Assembly: GCA_963819635.1 (NCBI GenBank)
Contig: CAWFWX010000005.1
Coordinates: 868,001 to 932,000 of the forward strand
Reading direction: 5' to 3'
Source of the DNA: JACVRW01 sp963819635
GTDB taxonomy: Bacteria > Actinomycetota > Thermoleophilia > Solirubrobacterales > Thermoleophilaceae
Length of the DNA: 64,000 nt
Shown one piece after another: positions 32,725-40,568 of the stretch (position 1 is the first letter of the stretch; each line of letters starts with the position of its first letter). The notes under the pieces were generated by a model that was not told the origin of the DNA, did not search any database, and worked only from the letters and a program-made list of their open reading frames with translations. A program made the position numbers and the translations under genes.

Positions 32725-32940
32725 CTACTCGATCGGGATGTCCTCGACCTCGGGTTCGCGCCTGGGGTTGTCCAGCCGCTCCAGGTACCAGTCGATCAGG
32801 GAGCGCAGGGTCAGGAGGAACTCGCGGATCAGGTTCGTGACCTGATCCTCGAGCTCGCGGGGCGCCATCCGGCGCATGCCGTCGAGCATCACGAAGAGCG
32901 CGGCGGGGTCCGGTGGTCTCGGTTCTTCCTCAGCCGCCAT
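32725..32940 (-). CDS. Small helical protein downstream of ArsA ATPase
   Basis: This 71-residue protein starts MAAEEEPRPPDPAALFVMLDGMRRMAPRELEDQVTNLIREFLLTLRSLIDWYLERLD. It is acidic at both ends with an amphipathic helical middle, no transmembrane segment. It overlaps the 3' end of the ArsA-like gene by 11 bases, so it is co-expressed with it and may be a partner or client. The frame is open to 33009, but the ATG at 32940 gives the natural length. Unknown function. Confidence 0.65.
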   Translation of the reverse strand: MAAEEEPRPPDPAALFVMLDGMRRMAPRELEDQVTNLIREFLLTLRSLIDWYLERLDNPRREPEVEDIPIE

Positions 32941-34093
32941 TGCCGTCCTTCTCGAAGGTGATCTCCAGGCTGCCGTCGTCGAAGCGGGCGCCCGCCGTCG
33001 CGTAGCCACCCAGCGCGGGCGGCAGCATGATCGTTCGCTTCTGGCCGCCCACGCGGACGATCACCTCGAGGCCGATCTTCTTCAGGCTCAGGTCACCTCG
33101 CTCGGCGAAGGGCAGGTCCAGGCGCAGCGTCGCGGTCCCGTTGTCGGTCACGAGCTCCTGGGAGAGGCGGTCGTGCAGCACCGCCCAGGGGTCGTCCCCG
33201 TTGAAGATCGCGCCGGCCAGCCTGTCGAGCATCTCGTCGCCCACCACCTCGCGCTCGAAGTAGTCGGCCGTGAGCACCGGGACCGGCGCGAACGCGGAGC
33301 GCACCAGCTCGAGCTGCTCCTCCTGCGACGCGCGCCAGCCGGCGAAGTAGCCCTCGGACGGGAGGAGCCGGTTCACCACCACCGCGTCGGTCAGATAGCC
33401 GTACAGGTTCAGGTAGGTGAAGGTCCGCATCGACTCCTTCACCACCATGCGGTCCGGGCTCGTGACCAGCCGGATGCTGGTGTGGGCGCGGTCGCGGAGG
33501 ATGCCGTTCATGGCCACCAGGTTGCGTGCGAGGCGCTCCACGTCCTCGAAGACGGCCTCGCCCGGCAGCGGGATGTCGAACAGCGTGCGGGCGAACGGCG
33601 CGAGGCGTCGCTGCGAGGGCAGGATGCGCTCGAGCCACCAGGTCACCACGTCGGGGAACGACAGCAGCCGCAGCGTCTCGCCGGTCGGCGCGCAGTCGAC
33701 GATCACGCAGTCGAACTCGCCCTCCTCCCAGTGGCGCTTGATCCACAGGAGCGAGAACAGCTCGTCCATGCCGGGCGGGACGGTGAGCTCCTCGGCGGAG
33801 ATGCGGTCGATGCCCCTCTCAGCGAGCAGGTCGCCGAGCCAGCCCTGCACGCCGTCCCAGTGGCGCTCCATCTCCTCCTGGGCCTGGACCTCCTGCCCGA
33901 ACAGGTTGGAGCCGACATGGGTCGGTTCGGCGCCCAGAGGCGCCTCGAGCGAGTCGGACAGGCTGTGAGCCGGGTCGGTGGAGAGGACCACGGTGCGAAG
34001 GCCGGCCGCGGCGCAGCGGCGGGCGGTCGCGGCCGCGACGCTCGTCTTGCCAACTCCGCCCTTCCCGGTGTAGAGGATGGTGCGCGGCGCCAT
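32930..34093 (-). CDS. arsA: ArsA/Get3-family ATPase
   Basis: This 387-residue SIMIBI-class ATPase has the deviant Walker A GKGGVGKT (residues 10-17), the switch I region VVLSTDPAHSLSDSL, the switch II-like DCVIVDCAPTGETLRLL segment, and a C-terminal HSP20-like domain (LRLDLPFAERGDLSLKKIGLEVIVRVGGQKRTIMLPPALG). The family includes arsenite-pump ATPases and tail-anchored protein targeting factors. No ArsB, ArsR or ArsC gene is adjacent, so arsenic transport is not supported; membrane-protein targeting or a photosynthesis-unrelated chaperone role is equally possible. The short gene at 32725 overlaps its end. Confidence 0.9.
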   Translation of the reverse strand: MAPRTILYTGKGGVGKTSVAAATARRCAAAGLRTVVLSTDPAHSLSDSLEAPLGAEPTHVGSNLFGQEVQAQEEMERHWDGVQGWLGDLLAERGIDRISAEELTVPPGMDELFSLLWIKRHWEEGEFDCVIVDCAPTGETLRLLSFPDVVTWWLERILPSQRRLAPFARTLFDIPLPGEAVFEDVERLARNLVAMNGILRDRAHTSIRLVTSPDRMVVKESMRTFTYLNLYGYLTDAVVVNRLLPSEGYFAGWRASQEEQLELVRSAFAPVPVLTADYFEREVVGDEMLDRLAGAIFNGDDPWAVLHDRLSQELVTDNGTATLRLDLPFAERGDLSLKKIGLEVIVRVGGQKRTIMLPPALGGYATAGARFDDGSLEITFEKDGNGG

Positions 34094-34114
34094 AGCCGCC
34101 GCACAATAGTCGGC

Positions 34115-35623
34115 TCAACCCGGGCGGTTCTCCACCTCGATCTCCGAGGTGACGCTGTCGCGCTTGCCCAGGCCCGTGCGCAGCTCCTTGGCCGCCACAC
34201 GCACGGTGAAGGTGGACGGGCCGCGCGGCGTCCAGGTGAATGAGCCGCTGCCGCGCCGGAAGGTCGCGAGCCGGTCGAACACGACGTCCCCGTCGGGCCG
34301 CGTGACCGTGACCTGGACGGCCGACAGCTTCGAGACGTCGAAGCTCAGCGAGACGGGCTCGTCCTCGGTGGCGAGCGCAGGACCGTCGTAGCTCACCACC
34401 GGTGGGTCGACCTGGTAGCCGCGGTACTTGCGCGCGTATTCGCAGTACACGGCGCCCAGCCGGCGCGAGCACATGCTCTGGAGGAACTCCCGCAGGAGCT
34501 CGTGGTAGTCGGGGCTCGACTCGTGCCCGGCGTAGTTGTAGAGCGACCAGTCGCCCACGTCGCTCAGCGGGACCTCCTCGCGCGCCTCGGGCTCGGCCTC
34601 GTCGAAGAGCCGGCGCGACTCGGCGTCGCCGACCACGCGGTCGAAGTCGTACAGCCCGAGCAGCGACTGCAGGAACGCGTTGAAGATGAACAGCCGCGGC
34701 GCGAACGAGTACTGGAGGTAGTGGACGCCGCCGCGCGGACCGGTGGTGCGGACACCGGCCGGAGGGGCGGTCTCGAACGCGCCGAGCGCGCGCCGAGCCG
34801 TGTCCGCGTACTTCGGCTCGTTCAGGAGCTGTGCGGCCCTGCCCAGCGCCTGGATCCCGGTGGCCTGCGCCATGCCGCTCATCCACGGCGGCGTGCCGCC
34901 GCCGAAGTAGAAGAGGTATTCCCACGCGATGAAGCCGGGACCGCGCTTCACGGCGAGCGCGGTCATCTCGTCGAGGATGCGCCGGAGCGCCGCCTCATCG
35001 CAGGTCGACTCGCGCCGCTCGCAGAACCCGTGCAGGTGGTTCGCCTTCTTGAAGGTGGACAGCGGGTGCAGCTGCAGGCCCTCGCCGGCGAAGTACTGGA
35101 ACAGGATCTGGCTGCCCCTGAAGCTCACCTGGTCGCCCGGGGCCGGGTACGGGAGGCGCGGCCAGTACTGGCGGTTGCGCTCGAGGTTCAGGAATGCCAC
35201 CGGCATGCGGGTTGCGCCGAGGCGCCGGCGGAGCGCGAGCGACTCGACGGAGGTTAGGACGTAACGCAGCTGCGTGGCCCGCGCGCCGCGAAGCCGGCGA
35301 AGCGTGCGGATCGAGCGGATGTAGGTGGCGCGCCAGCGGCGGTACTGCGACGTCGCGATCCGCTTGCCGCGGACCTCCTTGCGGAGCGCCGCATACACGG
35401 CCCGGCGACCTCTCTTGGTGGAGGCACGCGCACGGGCCGCGGACGTCGCGACCGGGCGATTCGCTCGCGGAAGCGCGATCTCCGCCCGCGTCGGGACCGC
35501 GGGGTCGTTTACGCGCTCGGCGTGCCCGCCGTCCACGACGATGACCTCCCCGGCTTGTGCCGGTGCGGCGACGGCGGCCATGATCACGGCCGCGGCCAGC
35601 GCGGTTCTGTTCGCGTACCCCAT
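34115..35623 (-). CDS. Secreted D-glucuronyl C5-epimerase-like protein
   Basis: This 502-residue protein has a Sec signal peptide (TALAAAVIMAAVAAPAQA, residues about 7-24), a basic linker, then an alpha/alpha-barrel with features of the glucuronyl C5-epimerase C-terminal domain (YWPRLPYPAPGDQVSFRGSQILFQYFAGEGLQLHP; FGGGTPPWMSGMAQATGIQALGRAAQL; YSFAPRLFIFNAFLQSLLGLYDF). A C-terminal beta-sandwich-like segment follows (about 425-502). It may act on an extracellular uronic-acid polysaccharide. The ATG at 35623 has a GGGAGA site; the longer open frame to 36187 overlaps the divergent lipoprotein gene and is rejected. Confidence 0.8.
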   Translation of the reverse strand: MGYANRTALAAAVIMAAVAAPAQAGEVIVVDGGHAERVNDPAVPTRAEIALPRANRPVATSAARARASTKRGRRAVYAALRKEVRGKRIATSQYRRWRATYIRSIRTLRRLRGARATQLRYVLTSVESLALRRRLGATRMPVAFLNLERNRQYWPRLPYPAPGDQVSFRGSQILFQYFAGEGLQLHPLSTFKKANHLHGFCERRESTCDEAALRRILDEMTALAVKRGPGFIAWEYLFYFGGGTPPWMSGMAQATGIQALGRAAQLLNEPKYADTARRALGAFETAPPAGVRTTGPRGGVHYLQYSFAPRLFIFNAFLQSLLGLYDFDRVVGDAESRRLFDEAEPEAREEVPLSDVGDWSLYNYAGHESSPDYHELLREFLQSMCSRRLGAVYCEYARKYRGYQVDPPVVSYDGPALATEDEPVSLSFDVSKLSAVQVTVTRPDGDVVFDRLATFRRGSGSFTWTPRGPSTFTVRVAAKELRTGLGKRDSVTSEIEVENRPG

Positions 35624-35683
35624 CTGCTCTCCCAACGTCCCAAATCGAACCGAGTTGCGGTCCCGCCAGCTACTCTGCCCCGC

Positions 35684-36748
35684 GTGCGTCGTGCCCTGTT
35701 CGTCCTGCTGTTCGCCGCTTTGGCGCTTGCCTCCTGCGGCGGAGGAGACGACAAGGAGGACGTCCAGGACGTCCTCGACAGGGCCTTCAGCACGTCCATG
35801 AAGAGCGCCGACCTCAAGGTCGACGCCTCGGTCCAGCTGAAGGGTAGCCCCGGCCTCGACAAGCCCGTCCGGATCACGGCCACTGGCCCGTTTCGGACGA
35901 ACGAGGGCAAGCTCCCGTCGGTCGACATCGAGCTGAAGGTCGGGACGGACGGGGGCGGCCAGACCGTCACCACCGGGTTCCTGTCGACCGGCGACCGCGC
36001 CTTCGTGAAGTTCCAGGACGTCTACTACGAGCAGCCGGCCTCGCAGGTCGCGAAGGCGAACCGCTCGATCGCGCAGAACAAGGACGAGCGCGGATCCCTG
36101 AAGGGCCTCGGCCTCGATCCGCGCAGCTGGCTGGGCGAGGCGAAGGACGAGGGCGAGGAGGAGGTCGGCGGCGTCAAGACGCGCCACGTCTCCGGCACCC
36201 TCGACGTCGAGGCCGTCATGCGCAACCTGAACCAGTTCGTGCGCAAGTCCGGCGGGGCGCTCGGCGACGCGACCGGCCAGACGGCGCCGAAGCCGCTCAG
36301 CGAGGAGGACATCCGCAAGGTGGCCGACGTCGTCAAGGACCCGACCTTCAACATCTACGTGGGCGAGGAGGACGACATCATCCGCCGCGTGGCCGGCAAG
36401 ATCCAGTTCGACGTGCCCGAGGCGAACCGGGAGAGCCTCGGCGGGATCGAGTCAGGCTCCTTTGAGTTCGAGGTCGAGTTCACGGACGTGAACGGCGACC
36501 AGACGATCGAGGCTCCGGCGCACGCGCGCCCGATCGAGTCGCTCACCCGCTCGCTGGGTGGAACGCCCGGCCTGGGCGGCGTCGTGACGGAGGAGGGCGG
36601 CGGCTCGACGCCCGCGAACCCGAACGACGCCCCGTCCGGAGGGCCCGGCAGCGAGCAGTTCCAGGCCTACGCCGAGTGCCTGGACAAGGCGCGCCCGGAG
36701 GACACCGAGGCTCTCCAGCGCTGCGCCGAGCTGCTCCAGCAGCCATAG
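35684..36748 (+). CDS. Lipoprotein of unknown function (LppX/LprAFG-like layout)
   Basis: This 354-residue protein starts at a GTG, has a lipoprotein signal peptide ending in LALASC with the lipidated cysteine near residue 18, and then a mature part with DVLDRAFSTSMKSADLKVDASVQLKG repeats of beta-strand character. The overall pattern (sum over 'training' strands, TGDRAFVKFQDVYYEQP) resembles mycobacterial LppX/LprG-type lipid-carrier lipoproteins, but similarity is by impression only. A Gly/Pro-rich tail ends QAYAECLDKARPEDTEALQRCAELLQ with two cysteines. It is divergent from the epimerase-like gene over 60 bases and is followed by the GGGGTC-GACCCC repeats. Confidence 0.75.
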   Translation: MRRALFVLLFAALALASCGGGDDKEDVQDVLDRAFSTSMKSADLKVDASVQLKGSPGLDKPVRITATGPFRTNEGKLPSVDIELKVGTDGGGQTVTTGFLSTGDRAFVKFQDVYYEQPASQVAKANRSIAQNKDERGSLKGLGLDPRSWLGEAKDEGEEEVGGVKTRHVSGTLDVEAVMRNLNQFVRKSGGALGDATGQTAPKPLSEEDIRKVADVVKDPTFNIYVGEEDDIIRRVAGKIQFDVPEANRESLGGIESGSFEFEVEFTDVNGDQTIEAPAHARPIESLTRSLGGTPGLGGVVTEEGGGSTPANPNDAPSGGPGSEQFQAYAECLDKARPEDTEALQRCAELLQQP

Positions 36749-36754
36749 GCCATA

Positions 36755-36843
36755 GGGTCTGACCCCCGTCCCATAGGGGTCTGACCGAAGCTGGGGGACG
36801 GGGTCAGACCCCTGCCGTGGACGGGGTCAGACCCCTGCCGTGG
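36755..36843. repeat. Cluster of GGGGTC(A/T)GACCCC palindromes including a 23-bp tandem repeat
   Basis: Four copies of the palindromic core occur in 90 bases, near 36755, 36776, 36800 and 36823. The last two lie in a perfect 23-bp tandem duplication (36798-36820 and 36821-36843). The second tandem copy provides the TGA stop codon of the minus-strand aldo/keto reductase gene. The same core forms the 42-bp insert at 10772. It separates two convergent genes. Confidence 0.85.
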
Positions 36844-37963
36844 CCTTCCGGAGGTCGCGCTCGGGGTCGATGCCCCAGCGTGCCGCAAGCTCCGCCTGGT
36901 CGGGGCCGACCGCCCAGCGGTCCGGGCGCTCCTCGCCCTCGTGGTCCGGAGTCGCGCCCTTCAGCAGCATCGAGCCGCGGTTGTCTCCGACCGTGCGGAT
37001 CTCGATGACCTCCTCGTCGGTCAGCACCGGCTCCGCGGGCACAGCCGCCAGCTCCTCGCGCTTGCGCTCGATCGGCTTGGCGTCCGGCCCGGGCTCCTGG
37101 ATCAGCGTCGGGGCCACACACTCGACCGCGTGGTGCGCCAGGTTCCACACGCAGGCGAGCTGGAGCGGGGTGAGACCGTGGCGGTCCGCGATCGGGCGGA
37201 TCCGCTCCAGGCGCTCGCGCCCCGCCTCGACCCAGCCCGCCGGCCGGAAGCCGCGATGGTCGTGCGGCTCGAAATCGTGACCAGGCAGCACGTCGTCGTG
37301 GAAGAGGCCGCCGTAGTCCACCACGCGCGTGATCACCCTGACGTCGTGCCGGACCGCCGCGTCGAGCGCGAGCTCGCCGGGCCACGGCTCGAACGGGTTG
37401 AGGATCAGCATGGACCAGTCGATCAGCTCGGCGTAGCGCTCGAAGCAGCCGATCAGGTCGAGCGTGAAGCCGTTGGCGGGCCCGGGCGCGACTCCGATCG
37501 CGCCCGCGAGGCCCTCGTCGCGCAGCTCTCCGAGCGCCTCCCAGACCTCGGGCGACTCGAAGCCGCGGCGGTCGGGGTTGTGCAGGAGCAGGACGTCGAA
37601 CGAGTCCACCCCGCAGCGCTCGAGGCTCCGCTCGACGGCCATGCGGAGGTAGTCCCGGTAGCCGTCCGGTCCGCGCAGGCGCGGGTCGGTGAAGCGCGGG
37701 AAGCCCTTGGCGCCCTCTCGCTCGCCGTCGTAGAAGTCATGCCCGACCGCGCCGACTAGCGCGTAGTCCGCGCGCCGGACTCCCTTGAGCGCGTGGCCGA
37801 GGAGGGTGTCCGCCTCGCCCGCGCCGTACGCGTCGGCGGTGATGAGGGTGCCGATCCCGCGGCCCGGACGCAGCAGCCCCTCGAGGCGCTCGTCCGAAAT
37901 CGGCTCGCCGAAGTGCATGAAACGCCCCCCGCTCCAGGTGCCGACTGCCACGTGACCAAGCAT
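36827..37963 (-). CDS. Aldo/keto reductase family protein
   Basis: This 378-residue protein has the AKR TIM-barrel: GIGTLITADAYGAGEADTLLGHALKG near the N-terminus (with the conserved D and Y of the catalytic tetrad), VERSLERCGVDSFDVLLLHNPD (the strand 4 His region), and GVAPGPANGF. It resembles the D-threo-aldose 1-dehydrogenase/L-galactose dehydrogenase branch. The expected lysine after the catalytic Tyr region is not obvious. Its stop codon lies inside the second 23-bp repeat unit, so the last residues (KATAGV) are repeat-encoded. It is divergent from the TerC gene with 23 bases between starts. Confidence 0.82.
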   Translation of the reverse strand: MLGHVAVGTWSGGRFMHFGEPISDERLEGLLRPGRGIGTLITADAYGAGEADTLLGHALKGVRRADYALVGAVGHDFYDGEREGAKGFPRFTDPRLRGPDGYRDYLRMAVERSLERCGVDSFDVLLLHNPDRRGFESPEVWEALGELRDEGLAGAIGVAPGPANGFTLDLIGCFERYAELIDWSMLILNPFEPWPGELALDAAVRHDVRVITRVVDYGGLFHDDVLPGHDFEPHDHRGFRPAGWVEAGRERLERIRPIADRHGLTPLQLACVWNLAHHAVECVAPTLIQEPGPDAKPIERKREELAAVPAEPVLTDEEVIEIRTVGDNRGSMLLKGATPDHEGEERPDRWAVGPDQAELAARWGIDPERDLRKATAGV

Positions 37964-37986
37964 CCCTTCACTCTAAGGTCCTGACG

Positions 37987-39000
37987 GTGGAACTCGATGC
38001 CCTCGCCCCGTGGGCAGCGCTCGTCGTCGCGCTGATCTTCTTCCTGTGGCTCGATCTCCACTTCTTCGCGCGCGGGCGTGAGCCGAGCTTCAAGGAGGCG
38101 GCCTGGTGGTCGGTCGGCTGGCTCGTGCTCAGCCTGGCCGCCGCCATCCCGGTGCTGGTCCTCGAGGGCGCGAACGACGCGGTCACCTACACGACCGTCT
38201 ACCTGATCGAGCGCTCGCTCTCGCTCGACAACCTGTTCGTCTTCCTCCTGCTGTTCGCCTACTTCGGCGTGCCCTATCAGTACCGACCGCGCCTACTGTT
38301 CTTCGGGATCGTCGCGGCGCTGGCGCTGCGCGGTGCGTTCATCCTCGGCGGCACAGCGCTGATCGAGCAGTTCCACTTCGTGGTCTACCTGCTCGGGGCG
38401 GCGCTGCTCGTGCTCGCCTACCGGATCTTCCGCGGCGTCGAGGAGAACGTGGACCCGGACCGCAACCTGATGGTGCGGCTCGTGCGCAAGGTGTGGCCCG
38501 TCACGGGCGAGTTCCACGGCGCCCACTGGTTCGTGCGCAAGGAGGGCGAGCCCCGCCGCTACGCGACGCCGCTCTTCCTCTGCCTCGCGGCGATCGTGTT
38601 CGCGGACATCGCCTTCGCGATCGACTCGATCCCGGCCGCATTCGCGATCACGCGCGATCCGCTGCTGATCTGGATGGGGAACGTCTTCGCGCTCCTGGGC
38701 CTGCGTGCGCTGTTCGTGCTGGTCGAGAGCCTGATCGCCCGCTTCCGCTACCTCGACGAGACGATCGCGATCGTGCTGGCCCTGGTCGGGGTGAAGCTGC
38801 TGATCGAGGACCTCGTGAAGATCGGTCCGGTGGAGAGCCTGGCGGTGATCGCCGTGGCGTTCACGATCGGGATCCTCCTGTCGGTGCGCGCCGACAGGCA
38901 CGACCCGCAGGCCGAGGAGCACCGCGAGGAGCGGCTCGAGGCGATGAACCGGATGGAGGGGGTCGAGGAGGACTCGGGAACCGTGCGGGAGCGCCGCTAG
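37987..39000 (+). CDS. terC: TerC-family integral membrane protein
   Basis: This 337-residue membrane protein has about nine helices and the TerC signature (IERSLSLDNLFVFLLLFAYFGVP with conserved SLDN, and a second half with FADIAFAIDSIPAAFAITRDP). The family exports manganese or other divalent metals and co-occurs with tellurite resistance genes, none of which are adjacent here. The upstream gap is only 23 bases, too small for a yybP-ykoY manganese riboswitch. The C-terminal tail is acidic and soluble. The 3' end overlaps the ArsR gene by four bases. Confidence 0.92.
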   Translation: MELDALAPWAALVVALIFFLWLDLHFFARGREPSFKEAAWWSVGWLVLSLAAAIPVLVLEGANDAVTYTTVYLIERSLSLDNLFVFLLLFAYFGVPYQYRPRLLFFGIVAALALRGAFILGGTALIEQFHFVVYLLGAALLVLAYRIFRGVEENVDPDRNLMVRLVRKVWPVTGEFHGAHWFVRKEGEPRRYATPLFLCLAAIVFADIAFAIDSIPAAFAITRDPLLIWMGNVFALLGLRALFVLVESLIARFRYLDETIAIVLALVGVKLLIEDLVKIGPVESLAVIAVAFTIGILLSVRADRHDPQAEEHREERLEAMNRMEGVEEDSGTVRERR

Positions 39001-39344
39001 GACTCGTGCACCGCGGGCGCCCGGCGGCTGGCCAGCTGGCGCTCGAGCGCGGCGAGCCGGTCGTCCCATTGGGCGCCGACCTCGGCCATCCAGGCGAGCG
39101 CCTCGGACATCGGGGCGGGGGTGGGGCGATAGAGCACCTCGCGACCCGAGCGCCGCGTGGCGACCAGCCCCGCCGCGGCCAGCGTGCCGAGGTGCTTCTG
39201 CACCGCCTGCCGGCTCACGGGAAGCTCGCGTGCGAGGTCGGTCGCGGTGGCCTCACCCCGCTCACCGAGGCGCGCGTAGAGCGCGCGCCGCGTGCCGTCC
39301 GACAGCGCGGCAAAGACGGCGTCGGCGGGATCCGCCGTGGCCAT
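38997..39344 (-). CDS. ArsR/SmtB-family HTH repressor
   Basis: This 115-residue winged-helix protein (VFAALSDGTRRALYARLGERGEATATDLARELPVSRQAVQKHLGTLAAAGLVATRRSGREVLYRPT) belongs to the non-metal ArsR group that is usually paired with an SRPBCC/AHSA1 gene. Here the SRPBCC gene is upstream in the same direction, 37 bases away. Two GCAACC-N4-GGTTGC sites upstream of that gene are its probable operators. Confidence 0.88.
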   Translation of the reverse strand: MATADPADAVFAALSDGTRRALYARLGERGEATATDLARELPVSRQAVQKHLGTLAAAGLVATRRSGREVLYRPTPAPMSEALAWMAEVGAQWDDRLAALERQLASRRAPAVHES

Positions 39345-39381
39345 CAGCCCCGCGTCCGAGGCGAGCGGTTTCCGGCCGGCA

Positions 39382-39768
39382 TCAGCGCAGCGCGCCCACG
39401 AGCGCGCCGGCCGCGCTCGCCACCGGCCCGCTGCCGCCCATTCCGCTGAACTCGATCGCGAGGTCGCGGCCGTCGAGGATGGCGAGTGGCCGCGATTCGG
39501 TCACGCGGATGTGCGTTCCGGTGTCGGTCTCGTCGAGGTCGATCTCGACCCGGGTTGCCTCCTCATCGGGCCCGCTCCACCAGAAGACGAGCCGCCGCGC
39601 CGCGTCTGCCTCCTCGACGAACCCGGTCCGCTCGCCGGCGCGCACCTCGCCGGCCTCGCGCAGGTCGATCGTCGCGTCCTCGCCGAGCCATTCCGGCTCA
39701 GCGAGCGAGCTCCAGACCTCGTCGGCCGTCTCGGGCACCTGCAGCTCGCGCTCAACCAAATCGTCCAT
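39382..39768 (-). CDS. SRPBCC/AHSA1-domain protein
   Basis: This 128-residue START-like protein (VERELQVPETADEVWSSLAEPEWLGEDATIDLREAG...RLVFWWSGPDEEATRVEIDLDETDTGTHIRVTES) has the fold that binds a hydrophobic ligand. Pairing with an ArsR gene suggests ligand-controlled expression or resistance. The ATG at 39768 follows GGAGGCCGG; the frame is open to 39822 but that would run into the operator region. Confidence 0.85.
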   Translation of the reverse strand: MDDLVERELQVPETADEVWSSLAEPEWLGEDATIDLREAGEVRAGERTGFVEEADAARRLVFWWSGPDEEATRVEIDLDETDTGTHIRVTESRPLAILDGRDLAIEFSGMGGSGPVASAAGALVGALR

Positions 39769-39791
39769 GCCGGCCTCCGTATCGACGATGT

Positions 39792-39807
39792 GCAACCCAA
39801 CGGTTGC
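39792..39807. promoter_or_regulatory. ArsR-type operator site A (GCAACC-N4-GGTTGC)
   Basis: A perfect 6-bp inverted repeat with a four-base spacer, 24 bases upstream of the SRPBCC ATG. A second identical-arm site lies 27 bp away centre to centre, on about the same helix face spacing, which is typical of cooperative repressor binding. Confidence 0.75.
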
Positions 39808-39818
39808 TATTGTGATTC

Positions 39819-39834
39819 GCAACCAACTGGTTGC
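39819..39834. promoter_or_regulatory. ArsR-type operator site B (GCAACC-N4-GGTTGC)
   Basis: The second copy of the inverted repeat, 25 bases upstream of the clpP-like ATG. Because the sites lie between the divergent SRPBCC and clpP genes, the repressor could affect both. Confidence 0.75.
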
Positions 39835-39858
39835 AGCTTAGCGGAGAGGAGATCTGAC

Positions 39859-40506
39859 ATGCAGGTAGGACGCGTTCACACCTCGCTGGTCCCGATGGTC
39901 GTCGAGCAGACCGCCAGGGGCGAGCGCTCGTTCGACATCTACTCGCGGCTGCTGAACGACCGCATCGTCTTCATCGGGCGGCCGATCGACGACGAGATCG
40001 CCAACCTCGTGGTCGCGCAGCTCGTTCACCTCGAGTCGGAGGATCCCGACAAGGACGTGTCCGTCTACGTGAACTCGCCGGGCGGCTCGCTGCACGCCGG
40101 GCTCGCGATCTACGACACGATCCAGTACATCCGTCCCGACGTGCAGACCATCTGTTACGGGATGGCGATGTCGGCCGGGTCGCTGATCCTCGCGGGCGGC
40201 ACGCCCGGCAAGCGGCTCACGCTGCCGAACGCCCGCATCCTGATCCACCAGCCCTCGTCGGGGTTCCAGGGCCAGTCGTCGGACATCGAGATCCACGCAC
40301 GAGAGGTGCTGGAGCTCCGCCGCCTGCTCGAGGAGATCTACGCCCGCCACACCGGCAAGACGGCCGACGAGGTGCACGAGGACATGGAGCGCGACCGCTT
40401 CTTCGGCGCCGACGAGGCGGTCGAGTACGGGCTCGTGGACCGGATCGTGACCGCCAGCGAGCTGCACCGGCCGCCGTCCGGGTTCGCGGCGGCGGCGGTC
40501 GAGTAG
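39859..40506 (+). CDS. clpP: ATP-dependent Clp protease proteolytic subunit
   Basis: This 215-residue serine protease has the complete catalytic triad: S105 in GMAMSAGS, H130 in ILIHQP and D179 in ERDRFF. Length and the GxxGxL...NSPGGSL motif are normal for ClpP. It forms tetradecameric rings with ClpX or ClpC. The N-terminal propeptide-like segment (MQVGRVHTSLVPMVVEQ) is slightly longer than in ClpP1. GAGAGGAGAT lies ten bases before the ATG. No clpX or second clpP gene is adjacent, so this is a stand-alone copy, and its position beside ArsR operators is unusual. Confidence 0.94.
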   Translation: MQVGRVHTSLVPMVVEQTARGERSFDIYSRLLNDRIVFIGRPIDDEIANLVVAQLVHLESEDPDKDVSVYVNSPGGSLHAGLAIYDTIQYIRPDVQTICYGMAMSAGSLILAGGTPGKRLTLPNARILIHQPSSGFQGQSSDIEIHAREVLELRRLLEEIYARHTGKTADEVHEDMERDRFFGADEAVEYGLVDRIVTASELHRPPSGFAAAAVE

Positions 40507-40568
40507 CCGCACGTTAGAGCTGCGTTGTCCTTTGGCCCGGTCCCCGCTGCAGCGGGTAGAACTGCCGG

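Noticed and set aside
32930..34093. Arsenic resistance operon
   Set aside because: The ArsA-like ATPase has no arsB, arsR or arsC neighbour.
34115..36187. Longer start for the epimerase-like gene at 36187
   Set aside because: It would overlap the divergent lipoprotein gene; the ATG at 35623 has a ribosome site and a signal peptide.
37964..37986. Manganese (yybP-ykoY) riboswitch before terC
   Set aside because: Only 23 bases separate it from the divergent gene.
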